Positions 1 to 7,699 of a DNA stretch of 25,940 bases are shown here, one piece after another. How positions within the stretch are numbered: the stretch's first letter is position 1; every line of letters begins with the position of its first letter. The notes beneath the pieces were generated by a model. That model ran no database searches. It was not told where the DNA came from and saw only the letters and a list, made by a program, of their open reading frames with translations. Source of the DNA: a virus; IMG/VR virus record IMGVR_UViG_3300044675_005167, positions 1 to 25,940 of that record. One strand, 5' to 3'. Made by a program: the position numbers and the translations under genes.

Positions 1-2
1 GT

Positions 3-362
3 CAATCTGGTTTAGTAAGAAATGAAGGAATTAAACTTGTAGATACAGAATGGATTGGATTTTTGGATGATGATGATACAATAGATAAAGATTACGTAAA
101 AATACTTTTTGAAAAGTATCAAGATTATGATTTTGTTGTTTGGAGAATAAAATATAATAATAATTTAATACTACCACCATTGAATATGAATGAATTAGTT
201 TTTTCAAATGTTGGTATTTCTTTTTGTTATAAGAACAAGTTTGAAAATTTATTTTTTGATAACAATAGAGATGGTGAAGATTTTGATTTTTTAATGAAAC
301 TACAATCATTAACCACTAATTTTATAATAACCCCTGAAATTTTTTATAACGTAAGACATTAA
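3..362 (+). CDS. Glycosyltransferase family 2-like, 5'-truncated by window edge
   Basis: The reading frame is already open at base 3, so the start lies outside the window and only the last 119 residues are visible. The visible part matches the middle of a GT-A fold glycosyltransferase: an N-E-G-I segment, then E-W-I-G-F-L-D-D-D-D, the usual strand leading into the DxD nucleotide-sugar/metal site. The first ATG in this frame (63) falls inside that motif and cannot be the true start. The protein would transfer a sugar from an activated donor in the cytoplasm; donor and acceptor cannot be read from the sequence. It is the first visible gene of a plus-strand cassette of sugar-modifying enzymes, 17 nt upstream of another glycosyltransferase-like gene. 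Confidence 0.75.
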   Translation, partial: QSGLVRNEGIKLVDTEWIGFLDDDDTIDKDYVKILFEKYQDYDFVVWRIKYNNNLILPPLNMNELVFSNVGISFCYKNKFENLFFDNNRDGEDFDFLMKLQSLTTNFIITPEIFYNVRH

Positions 363-379
363 AAAAAAAATAAAAAAAT

Positions 380-1057
380 ATGAAAAAAGAAATATTAATA
401 ATTGTTCCGTCTAGAAGTGGAAATAGTATTCGATATCCAAATGTTGATAGATTTATTGAAAATTGGAAATTAAATTCTGAAGGTCTTAGTGAACTTTGTA
501 TCGCTCTTGATGATGATGATGAGTTTAATTACCCAAAACACAATGGTGTTATTTATGATATAAACCCTAGAATTAGGATGATTCCAACATTGAATTTAGT
601 TTCAATGAAATATAAAAATGACTATAAATATATATGTTTTTTTGGTGATGACCATGTAATTAGAACAAAATGGGAATCTGAATTTATTAATTTTTTTAAT
701 TCAAAAAATGGTGTTGGTATTGCTTATGGAAATGATTTATTACAGGGAGAACATTTACCGACAGCAGTTTGTTTGACTTCAAATATTATCGATACTTTGG
801 GATATATGGTCCCTAAAAATTTAATACATATGTATGCAGATAATTTTTGGTTAGATATAGGAAAAAAATTAAATATAATTAAGTACTTTAATCATATTAT
901 ATTTGAACATTTACATCCTGATAATGGAAAAGCATCAAAAGATAGTTTATACAAGGAATCCAATTCAGTTTTTTCAATTGATAAGAATGAATATCATAAA
1001 TATATAAATAGCCCACAGTTTAATGATGATATTCAAAAGATTAAAAAATTACTATGA
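380..1057 (+). CDS. Glycosyltransferase-like protein (GT-A type)
   Basis: A 225-residue protein beginning KKEILIIVPSRSGN, a typical first beta strand of a GT2-like enzyme. It has an Asp run at residues 44-47 and a second acidic motif F-F-G-D-D-H (G89, D90, D91, H92) that fits the DxD metal/nucleotide-sugar site. Later motifs (Y-A-D-N-F-W near residue 150, H-L-H-P-D after it) resemble phage and environmental glycosyltransferases. Its stop overlaps the next start as ATGA at 1054, implying translational coupling. The family is assigned by motif; the sugar and acceptor are unknown. Confidence 0.65.
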   Translation: MKKEILIIVPSRSGNSIRYPNVDRFIENWKLNSEGLSELCIALDDDDEFNYPKHNGVIYDINPRIRMIPTLNLVSMKYKNDYKYICFFGDDHVIRTKWESEFINFFNSKNGVGIAYGNDLLQGEHLPTAVCLTSNIIDTLGYMVPKNLIHMYADNFWLDIGKKLNIIKYFNHIIFEHLHPDNGKASKDSLYKESNSVFSIDKNEYHKYINSPQFNDDIQKIKKLL

Positions 1058-1638
1058 GATATAAAACGTTTGACAATCCACATAGTCACGATACTGAGTG
1101 GTATTTAAATAGAGAATCTGCTGACCATATTAATGAAAATGGTCACAGACCAAGATTATTAAAAGTTCAAGAATACTTACTAGAATTAGTAAAAAACAAT
1201 GTAGAATATACTATTTGTGATTTTGGTTGTGGAAATGGAGGTCTAATGAGAGAAATTGAAAGTAAAATTTCAAATGAAATTTGGGGTTACGACTTATGTC
1301 CCGCAAATGTAAAAGACGCTAATAAAAAAGGTAGTAATAATGTATTTTATAAAGATTTCATAACTGATTCAAACATTAGATATTCAGATATTGTTATATG
1401 TACCGAAGTTTTAGAGCACTTAGTAAATCCTGATGATTTCATAATAAAATTATTAAAAAATGGTGTAAAATATATTATAGCATCATCACCAAACTATGAA
1501 ACACCAACAAATCATGCACCATATCATTTGTGGGTATTTAATGGAGATTCATACAAAGATATGTTTTTTAATGCAGGATGGAATGTTACACTACATAATA
1601 AAGATGTTTTTCAATATATAATAGCAAATAATTTATGA
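1054..1638 (+). CDS. SAM-dependent class I methyltransferase
   Basis: A 194-residue protein with the class I motif I D-F-G-C-G-N-G-G from residue 56, motif II W-G-Y-D-L where the acidic residue would bind the SAM ribose, and the later V-I-C-T-E-V-L-E-H-L signature typical of UbiG/Methyltransf_11-type enzymes. Residues around A-S-S-P-N-Y-E complete the Rossmann-like core. It overlaps both neighbours by 4 nt (ATGA). In this glycan cassette it could O- or N-methylate a sugar, but small-molecule targets are equally possible. The fold call is firm; the substrate is unknown. Confidence 0.85.
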   Translation: MRYKTFDNPHSHDTEWYLNRESADHINENGHRPRLLKVQEYLLELVKNNVEYTICDFGCGNGGLMREIESKISNEIWGYDLCPANVKDANKKGSNNVFYKDFITDSNIRYSDIVICTEVLEHLVNPDDFIIKLLKNGVKYIIASSPNYETPTNHAPYHLWVFNGDSYKDMFFNAGWNVTLHNKDVFQYIIANNL

Positions 1639-2267
1639 ACAAATACTCACAACATGGTGAAGACCATTTTATAGACAAATATGGTTTGATTAATAAAGAC
1701 TCAGTTATACTAGATATCGGAGCAAATGATGGAATCACATTTTCAAATTCTAGATTTTTTATAGAAAAATATGGAAGTTCCGCTTTTTTAGTTGAGCCAA
1801 CATCAGAATGTATATCTAGATTAAATAAACTTTATTTGGATAGTAATATGGTAACAATAATTCCATACGCAATATCAGAAAAAAATGAATCAATAAAAAT
1901 AAATGTGGGAAATCTTATGGATTTACCAACTTGTATTAATCAGGTATCAACGTTAATTGATAATGAAAGAGTTTATTGGGAAAAAGGTAGAAATGTGGTT
2001 TACACTGAAGAAACTATACAAAGTATAACACCAACTAAATTAGTAAAACTACTTAATAATGTAACAATAGATTTATTAAGTATTGATACTGAAGGTTATG
2101 ATTATTTTATACTTTCTGAATTGTACAATTTAGGAATTAAACCTAAATTTATAATTTTTGAATGGAATAGTAAATTAGATGTTTTGGAAAAATGTTTAAA
2201 TCTATTACTTGATAATTATGAGATGGTATTAAAACACCCCGTAAATTTAATTTTTAAATTAAAATAA
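1635..2267 (+). CDS. FkbM family methyltransferase
   Basis: A 210-residue protein with the FkbM layout: N-terminal S-Q-H-G-E-D, SAM-binding I-L-D-I-G-A-N-D-G from about residue 25, V-E-P about 27 residues later, and near the C terminus L-L-S-I-D-T-E-G-Y-D followed by F-I-I-F-E-W. FkbM enzymes O-methylate hydroxyls of polyketides and sugars, and are frequent in polysaccharide loci. It overlaps the preceding methyltransferase by 4 nt, so two unrelated methyltransferases are co-translated. A 22-nt gap without a Shine-Dalgarno sequence separates it from the epimerase gene. Confidence 0.85.
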   Translation: MNKYSQHGEDHFIDKYGLINKDSVILDIGANDGITFSNSRFFIEKYGSSAFLVEPTSECISRLNKLYLDSNMVTIIPYAISEKNESIKINVGNLMDLPTCINQVSTLIDNERVYWEKGRNVVYTEETIQSITPTKLVKLLNNVTIDLLSIDTEGYDYFILSELYNLGIKPKFIIFEWNSKLDVLEKCLNLLLDNYEMVLKHPVNLIFKLK

Positions 2268-2289
2268 ACCACATATACTTCAAATAAAA

Positions 2290-3162
2290 ATGAAAATATT
2301 AATAACAGGACATTTAGGATTTGTAGGACGTTCATTCCTTAGATATTTTAATAATAAACATGAAATAACAGGAATTGATTTGAAAGATGGAAATGATTGT
2401 AGAGATTTTTTTAAACAATCAACAGAAAAATTTGATTTAATAATTCATCTCGCAGCAATTGTTGGTGGTAGGGAAACTATTGAAAATGAACCTCTATCTG
2501 TAGCAACTGATTTGTCAATTGATTCTGAATTTTTTAATTGGGTAATAAAAACTAAACAATCAAGGATAGTTTATTTTAGTTCTAGTGCTGCTTATCCAGT
2601 ACATTTACAAATACCCGAATTAAAGTATCGGCTAAAAGAAACTGACATAAATTTAAACGACATTAGATTACCTGACTATACCTATGGATGGTCTAAATTA
2701 ACGGGTGAATATTTAGCTAAATTTGTTAAAGAGCAAGGAACAAAAGTTTATGTTTTTCGTCCTTTTTCAGGGTATGGTGGTGACCAAGATTTAACTTACC
2801 CATTCCCATCATTCATTAATAGAATCAATCAAAAGGTGAATGAATTTGAAATTTGGGGTGACGGAACACAAGTACGTGACTTTATACATATAGATGATAT
2901 AGTAGAAGCTGTTATGACAGTTGTTAATAATGATATTCAGATAGACGCTATCAACTTGGGTAGTGGGATTGAAACTTCTTTTAACACATTAGCTGAAAAA
3001 ATGTTTAAAATTAGTAAGTGGAGTCCAAAGGGAGGGGTTAAGCATCTGATTGATAAACCTATTGGAGTATCTTATAGAGTCTGCAATCCTGATTTGATGT
3101 TATCATTTTATAAACCAAAGTACACTTTAGATGAACGAATTGAACAAATACTCAACAAATAA
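2290..3162 (+). CDS. NAD-dependent epimerase/dehydratase (extended SDR)
   Basis: A 290-residue extended short-chain dehydrogenase. It has the NAD-binding G-H-L-G-F-V-G at residues 7-13, the L-A-A strand motif, a catalytic Ser in Y-F-S-S-S-A-A-Y, and the catalytic Y132-x3-K136 (Y-G-W-S-K). The C-terminal substrate-binding half contains R-P-F-x-x-Y-G and G-D-G-T-Q-V-R-D-F-I-H-I-D-D, typical of NDP-sugar epimerases and dehydratases. It probably interconverts an NDP-hexose used by the neighbouring glycosyltransferases. The exact reaction cannot be told from sequence. Its 3' end overlaps the next gene by 32 nt. Confidence 0.9.
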   Translation: MKILITGHLGFVGRSFLRYFNNKHEITGIDLKDGNDCRDFFKQSTEKFDLIIHLAAIVGGRETIENEPLSVATDLSIDSEFFNWVIKTKQSRIVYFSSSAAYPVHLQIPELKYRLKETDINLNDIRLPDYTYGWSKLTGEYLAKFVKEQGTKVYVFRPFSGYGGDQDLTYPFPSFINRINQKVNEFEIWGDGTQVRDFIHIDDIVEAVMTVVNNDIQIDAINLGSGIETSFNTLAEKMFKISKWSPKGGVKHLIDKPIGVSYRVCNPDLMLSFYKPKYTLDERIEQILNK

Positions 3163-3985
3163 AATAATAAATTTCACACCAACAGGGACTCAAACAACAA
3201 GGGAAAATTCTTACGCCCCACTAACTTCTAGTGAAATTATTGACGAAGTTCATGAAGCATATGAATTAGGTATCACTGTAACACATATTCATGCTAGAGA
3301 CCCTATTACATTAGAAAATACATATAAAAAAGAAGTATATCGAGATATTATAGAAGGTATTAGAAAACATTGTCCTGATTTAAGTGTTTGTGTTTCATTA
3401 ACAGGTAGACAATACCCTGAATTTGAGAAGAGGTCTGAGGTTTTAGAACTATATCCTGATATGGGTTCATTAACCATGTCATCACTTAATTTTCCAAAAT
3501 CAGCATCGGTAAATGAACCTGAAATGATTATAAAATTGATTGAAAAAATGAATGAATATGGTGTAATACCTGAAATAGAATGTTTTGATTCGGGTATGTT
3601 AAATTATACGAATTATTTAATAAAAAAAGGGGTTTTACCACCACCACATTATATTAATGTAATTTTTGGTAATATCTACAATGCTCAATTAGATTTACCA
3701 ACAATATCTTCCATAACTAATATCATACCCGTTAATTCCAAAGTTTGTTTTGGTGGGATTGGAAAGGAACAGTTAAATTCAAATATGATGGGTTTAATGT
3801 TTGTTGATGGTATTAGAATTGGGTTAGAAGATAATCTATATTTCAAAGATAAAGTAAAAACAACTAATATTGATTTATTGAAAAGAATACATAGAATTAT
3901 TAATGAGATAGGTCATAAATATATGACACCAAAAGATTTCCAAAATTTGGGATATGTTAATAGAAAAACTAACAATATTAGGTAA
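3131..3985 (+). CDS. Beta-keto acid cleavage enzyme family (BKACE/Kce-like, DUF849)
   Basis: A 284-residue TIM-barrel enzyme of the family that includes 3-keto-5-aminohexanoate cleavage enzyme. These enzymes react a beta-keto acid with acetyl-CoA, using a divalent metal. Visible signatures are H-I-H-A-R-D (metal His52 and His54), P-E-I-E-C-F-D-S-G-M-L mid-protein, a G-G-I-G segment and a late R-I-G-L-E-D-N-L-Y (E233), close to the position of the metal Glu in Kce. No other in-frame ATG precedes the conserved core, so the 32-nt overlap with the epimerase is real. It is unusual among phage sugar-modification genes and may supply an unusual acyl or amino precursor. Family confident, substrate unknown. 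Confidence 0.85.
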   Translation: MNELNKYSTNKIINFTPTGTQTTRENSYAPLTSSEIIDEVHEAYELGITVTHIHARDPITLENTYKKEVYRDIIEGIRKHCPDLSVCVSLTGRQYPEFEKRSEVLELYPDMGSLTMSSLNFPKSASVNEPEMIIKLIEKMNEYGVIPEIECFDSGMLNYTNYLIKKGVLPPPHYINVIFGNIYNAQLDLPTISSITNIIPVNSKVCFGGIGKEQLNSNMMGLMFVDGIRIGLEDNLYFKDKVKTTNIDLLKRIHRIINEIGHKYMTPKDFQNLGYVNRKTNNIR

Positions 3986-4589
3986 GAGTGATGCAACTAT
4001 CACTATGATTTTGGATAATTTGGAATCCAAAAACATATTTCCTATTATTGAAATAATAAACAATCAAAAACTACCAATAATTAACCGTTTTGAAAATGAA
4101 AAATTTAATATCAAATTGGTTGATGAAATATCAGAAAATAAATCTTTGTTTCTTGGTGTTAATAAACCAAAGAACAAAAAAGTGGTTTTTGAATTATTCA
4201 ATCTATCGTTGGGGTCATTCATTAATATAATTCACAACTCATCACATATTTCTTCCACAACTTTATTAGGTAATGGTGTTTTAATTAACTCATTAAGTTC
4301 AATCTCCGCCCAAACTATAATTGGAAATTTTGTTGGGATAAACAGAAACGTTTCAATTGGACATCATACAATAATTAATGATTTTGTAACAATTAACCCT
4401 GGTGCTAATATTTGTGGATTTGTTGAGATAGGTGAAGAAACCGTTATTGGTGCTGGCACAAATATAATAGATGGAATAAAAATTGGAAAAAACAGTATTA
4501 TTGGTGCCGGTTCTGTTGTTACTAAAAACATTCCAAGTAATGTTGTTGCTTATGGAAACCCTTGTAAAATTATTAGACCTAATGAGTAA
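3954..4589 (+). CDS. NeuD/PglD-like sugar O- or N-acyltransferase (left-handed beta helix)
   Basis: A 211-residue protein with a short N-terminal Rossmann-like half (K-L-T-I-L-G-K-S-D in place of the usual G-x-G-G-H) and a C-terminal half of hexapeptide repeats (I-G-N-F-V-G, I-G-H-H-T-I-I-N-D, I-G-E-E-T-V-I-G-A-G, I-G-K-N-S-I-I-G-A-G-S-V-V) ending A-Y-G-N-P-C-K. This is the arrangement of NeuD/PglD-type acetyltransferases, which trimerise and acylate amino sugars from an acyl-CoA. The start at 3954 is needed for the first beta strand, so it overlaps the BKACE gene by 32 nt. Next to an aminotransferase and a BKACE, acylation of a 4-amino sugar is a reasonable guess. Confidence 0.85.
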   Translation: MLIEKLTILGKSDATITMILDNLESKNIFPIIEIINNQKLPIINRFENEKFNIKLVDEISENKSLFLGVNKPKNKKVVFELFNLSLGSFINIIHNSSHISSTTLLGNGVLINSLSSISAQTIIGNFVGINRNVSIGHHTIINDFVTINPGANICGFVEIGEETVIGAGTNIIDGIKIGKNSIIGAGSVVTKNIPSNVVAYGNPCKIIRPNE

Positions 4590-5154
4590 AATTTTTTGTA
4601 TTGGTTCTAACAAAACAGGAACAACAACTTTGACAAAAATGTTAAGTATTTTAGAATATAATATTTGTCCTGAACATATTATGTTTGAACAAAAATCAAA
4701 ATATTTTGAACAACAATTAAATGGAGAGTATGAAAATCTATTTAAACTTGTTGAGTTATACGATGTATTTGAGGATAGACCTTGGAATCACATCGATTTT
4801 TACAAAATACTTGATGAGAAATACCCAAATTCAAAATTTATTTTAACTATCAGAGATACTGATAATTGGATTGAATCATATAAAAGATGGAATAAATCAA
4901 TATCATTGGATAAGACTTGGTTCTACCCTATTATATCCAATATTTGTTATGGTAATACTGATTTTTTAAATGATGAAAAAACCATGAGAGTAAAATATGA
5001 ACAAAGAAATTATGAAATTATAAAATATTTTGAAAATACAAATAAACTTTTGATTATGGATTTTGAGAAAAATTCGGGATATAATGAGTTATGCGGATTT
5101 TTAAACAAACCATTAATAAAAGAAAAAACACCACATTTAAAAAAAACAAAATGA
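4582..5154 (+). CDS. Sulfotransferase-like protein
   Basis: A 190-residue protein starting at the ATG at 4582; a longer in-frame ATG at 4483 only extends into the previous gene. It opens with F-C-I-G-S-N-K-T-G-T-T-T-L, where K11-T-G-T-T-T fits the 5'-phosphosulfate-binding loop of PAPS-dependent sulfotransferases. F-I-L-T-I-R-D around R91, with S99 downstream, fits the 3'-phosphate-binding region. The length is short for the family but complete in layout. It would transfer sulfate from PAPS to a sugar or similar acceptor. It overlaps the previous stop by 8 nt and the next start as ATGA. Confidence 0.8.
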   Translation: MSKIFCIGSNKTGTTTLTKMLSILEYNICPEHIMFEQKSKYFEQQLNGEYENLFKLVELYDVFEDRPWNHIDFYKILDEKYPNSKFILTIRDTDNWIESYKRWNKSISLDKTWFYPIISNICYGNTDFLNDEKTMRVKYEQRNYEIIKYFENTNKLLIMDFEKNSGYNELCGFLNKPLIKEKTPHLKKTK

Positions 5155-5744
5155 AACATAACCCATACAAAATTGTTAAAATGTTCGAGGAAGAAATCGC
5201 TGATTATACTGGCGCTCCTCATGCAATATCGGTTGATAGTTGTACAAATGCAATTTTTTTATGTTGTAAATATTTTAATGTTAATGAAGTAACAATACCT
5301 AAAAAAACGTATTTATCTGTTCCTCAATCAATAATACACGCCGGTGGTAAAATAAAATTTGAAGACATGGAATGGTCAGGTATTTATCAATTAAAACCTT
5401 ATCCAATTTATGATGCGGCAAAAAGATTAACATCAAATATGTATATTCCAAATACATTTATGTGTCTATCTTTTCACATAAAAAAACATTTAAAAATAGG
5501 TAAAGGTGGGATGATATTAACTGATAATAGTGAAGCTGCGGAATGGTTTAAAAAAGTTAGATATGAAGGTAGAAATGAAGTTAACTATGTAGATGATAAT
5601 ATAAAACTTTTAGGGTGGAATATGTACATGACACCTGTAGAAGCCGCTCAAGGTTTAATGTTATTACAAAATTTACCAAAATACAATCAAGATTTACCTG
5701 AAAATTACATAAATTTAACAACACACGAATTATTTAAAGATTAA
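5151..5744 (+). CDS. Compact DegT/DnrJ/EryC1/StrS-type aminotransferase
   Basis: A 197-residue protein from the ATG at 5151 (overlapping TGA); a longer start at 5091 adds only a Lys-rich shadow of the upstream gene. It keeps the PLP core of sugar aminotransferases: F-E-E-E-I-A-D-Y-T-G near the N terminus, S-C-T-N-A-I, a D-A-A motif (D88) for the pyridine nitrogen and S-F-H-I-K-K-H-L-K-I-G-K-G-G, where K112 aligns with the Schiff-base lysine. Normal members are about 370-400 residues; this one lacks most of the C-terminal domain but ends cleanly just before the next gene, with no leftover homologous sequence. It may be a minimal active enzyme or a PLP-binding remnant. Confidence 0.75.
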   Translation: MKHNPYKIVKMFEEEIADYTGAPHAISVDSCTNAIFLCCKYFNVNEVTIPKKTYLSVPQSIIHAGGKIKFEDMEWSGIYQLKPYPIYDAAKRLTSNMYIPNTFMCLSFHIKKHLKIGKGGMILTDNSEAAEWFKKVRYEGRNEVNYVDDNIKLLGWNMYMTPVEAAQGLMLLQNLPKYNQDLPENYINLTTHELFKD

Positions 5745-5745
5745 T

Positions 5746-6327
5746 ATGTTACACATAATAACACCTTTATATAGATTTGATTTACTTGAAAAAGTATATA
5801 ATTCTATTTTACTTAATGATGACATACGATGGCATATTTCAAAATCAAATAAAAGAGAAGAGTTAAATTTTGATTTTATCAAAAAAGATAAACGAATCAA
5901 AATTTATAATGTGAATTGTGAAGATAATGAAATTTATAAAAAAAGAAATTTTGTTTTTGATTATATCAAAAATGGATATTTTTGTTTTATTGACGATGAC
6001 ACAATATTTCATGAAAATATGTACATGAAATATCTTGAATGTGTTGAGAACAATTTTATTGGGATGTTAATAGGTGAACAATTAAATTACTGCGGAAAAT
6101 TAAGATTAATAGCAAATAAACCTGTTTTTAATAAAATTGATACTGGAAACGTTTTATCACACTATTCATGTCTTAAAGAACTTAGATGGCCTTCAACACA
6201 TATCGAAGGAAAAAATCAAAAGGACTTTTTATTTTGGGAATCCGTATATAATTTTTACAATAAAAAATGTGGTATATGGAATCAACCAATTTCGTACTAC
6301 AATAAACTAAATAATCAAAAAAAATGA
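5746..6327 (+). CDS. Glycosyltransferase-like protein (GT-A type)
   Basis: A 193-residue protein beginning L-H-I-I-T-P-L-Y-R, the first strand of a GT2-like fold. It has Y-F-C-F-I-D-D-D-T-I-F with D83-D85 as the DxD site, then a conserved W-P-S-T-H-I-E-G. It is shorter than common family members but has the donor-binding half intact. It starts 1 nt after the aminotransferase stop and its own stop overlaps the PhoH start by 4 nt, so the glycan cassette reads directly into the PhoH group. Substrate unknown. Confidence 0.65.
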   Translation: MLHIITPLYRFDLLEKVYNSILLNDDIRWHISKSNKREELNFDFIKKDKRIKIYNVNCEDNEIYKKRNFVFDYIKNGYFCFIDDDTIFHENMYMKYLECVENNFIGMLIGEQLNYCGKLRLIANKPVFNKIDTGNVLSHYSCLKELRWPSTHIEGKNQKDFLFWESVYNFYNKKCGIWNQPISYYNKLNNQKK

Positions 6328-7049
6328 CACAAAGAAAAAAAACAAATCCTGTTAATCAAGAACACGATAAAAAACTTACAAGAAAGGAAATTATTACAAG
6401 TATAGTTAAGAAAAAAACAAAAGAAAAATTTTTAACCGAAAGTCAAAGAACTTATTACAATCTTCTAACAACAAATCAAATTACAATTTGCTCAGGTCCC
6501 GCAGGTGTTGGTAAAAGTTACATTGCAATGAAAGCGGCAATTGACTTACTTTCAGACCCTACAACACCATATGAAAAAATAATTATAGTTAGACCCGCAG
6601 TTGAAGCTGAAGAAAAGTTGGGTTCATTACCCGGAAACGTAGAGGAAAAATTAGACCCATACATATTTCCATCATATTATTTAATGAATAAAATAATTGG
6701 AAAAGAAGCTAGAGAAAAACTTAAAGAAATTGATGTTATTGAAGTTTTTGCTTTAGCCTATATGAGAGGCATGAATATAGACAATTCCTTATTAATTTTT
6801 GAAGAGGCTCAAAATTCCACACCAAATCAAATGAAATTACTATTGACAAGAATAGGTTTTAATAGTAAATTTTTCATATCGGGTGATTTAGAACAATTTG
6901 ACAGACATAAAGACAAAACTCAAACAGGTTTGTGGGATGCTATAAGTAAATTTAAAGACTTAAATGATGTCGGAGTTTTTGAATTTAATCCAAATGATGT
7001 TGTTAGAAATCCTTTAATTAGTAAAATATTAAAAAGATACGAAGAATGA
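6324..7049 (+). CDS. phoH: PhoH-like P-loop ATPase
   Basis: A 241-residue protein. Walker A is G-P-A-G-V-G-K-S at residues 58-65, followed by I-I-V-R-P-A-V and G-S-L-P-G-N-V-E-E-K-L-D-P-Y. Walker B is L-L-I-F-E-E-A-Q-N with E160/E161, then I-S-G-D-L-E-Q-F-D. This is the full PhoH signature, related to the N-terminal half of superfamily 1 helicases. PhoH is common in marine phages; its job during infection is unresolved (RNA metabolism or phosphate stress have been proposed). The first 40 residues are a Lys-rich extension. It overlaps both neighbours by 4 nt. Confidence 0.93.
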   Translation: MTQRKKTNPVNQEHDKKLTRKEIITSIVKKKTKEKFLTESQRTYYNLLTTNQITICSGPAGVGKSYIAMKAAIDLLSDPTTPYEKIIIVRPAVEAEEKLGSLPGNVEEKLDPYIFPSYYLMNKIIGKEAREKLKEIDVIEVFALAYMRGMNIDNSLLIFEEAQNSTPNQMKLLLTRIGFNSKFFISGDLEQFDRHKDKTQTGLWDAISKFKDLNDVGVFEFNPNDVVRNPLISKILKRYEE

Positions 7050-7699
7050 GAATAGGTTTTGAAATAAATGGTGTGTTAAGAAATACCATTGAAAAAATAA
7101 CCCAAGTATATCAAAAAAATAATATTGATGGTAACCAAAATGAATTTAGTTATCAAACATATAAATTAGATATGTCAGGTAATACGGAAGAAGAAACTCA
7201 ATCAGAATCTTTTAAATATGAAATGAATTTACCAGTGACTTCTTTGAATCTCACAGAACATTTCAAATTTCAAAACGAAGAAGAATACTATTCATTTTTA
7301 TATGAAGAACACCCGATGGAAATTTTTGGACACTCACCTTCCACTGAAATGACAACATTCAATGATTTAAATAACATTTATTTTAATTTAAGGAATGAAC
7401 ATGATTTAATGATAGTTTCGGATGAAATTGGTAAATCAAAACCCGCTTCATTATTTTTCCTTTCCAAGTTTGGTTGTGAGATAGAAAAAATAAAATTTTA
7501 TAGTAATTCTACAATAAATTCTATGTGGAATGAAATTGATGTTTTACTTACTTCAAATCCTATCTTATTATTAAATCATCCGTCAGATAAAATCTCAATA
7601 AAATTTGAAACTGACTACAATAAAAATATAAACACCCCTCATTCAATTAAAACATTAAAAGAATTTGAGGACAAACTTAAAGAATTAAAAATATGTTAA
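7046..7699 (+). CDS. HAD-like protein with altered catalytic motif
   Basis: A 217-residue protein that starts M-R-I-G-F-E-I-N-G-V-L, the position where HAD phosphatases carry the hhhDxDG motif. The nucleophile Asp is Glu6 and the acid/base Asp is Asn8. Further on, M-I-V-S-D-E-I-G-K-S-K-P fits HAD motifs II/III, and I-D-V-L-L-T-S-N-P fits the position of motif IV without its Asp pair. The fold is therefore inferred to be HAD-like but probably not a normal phosphatase; it could bind a nucleotide or act as a structural or regulatory protein. It sits between PhoH and a small unknown with overlapping ends on both sides. Confidence 0.5.
   Translation: MRIGFEINGVLRNTIEKITQVYQKNNIDGNQNEFSYQTYKLDMSGNTEEETQSESFKYEMNLPVTSLNLTEHFKFQNEEEYYSFLYEEHPMEIFGHSPSTEMTTFNDLNNIYFNLRNEHDLMIVSDEIGKSKPASLFFLSKFGCEIEKIKFYSNSTINSMWNEIDVLLTSNPILLLNHPSDKISIKFETDYNKNINTPHSIKTLKEFEDKLKELKIC

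Noticed and set aside
623-1010. Two TATAAATA sequences (623-630 and 1003-1010) as late promoters
   Set aside because: Both lie inside a coding gene, not just before a start, and such 8-mers are expected by chance in DNA this AT-rich.
4483-4581. Longer in-frame start for the sulfotransferase gene
   Set aside because: The added 33 residues are an out-of-frame reading of the acyltransferase gene; the PSB-loop strand begins right after the ATG at 4582.
5091-5150. Longer start for the aminotransferase gene
   Set aside because: The extra 20 residues are Lys/Asn-rich shadow of the sulfotransferase end; the ATG at 5151 overlaps the previous stop as ATGA like other genes here.
5151-5744. Aminotransferase as a pseudogene
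   Set aside because: The PLP residues are intact, the frame is clean and no remnant of the missing domain follows.
7046-7699. Active HAD phosphatase or deoxyribonucleotidase
   Set aside because: The two catalytic Asp positions are Glu and Asn.
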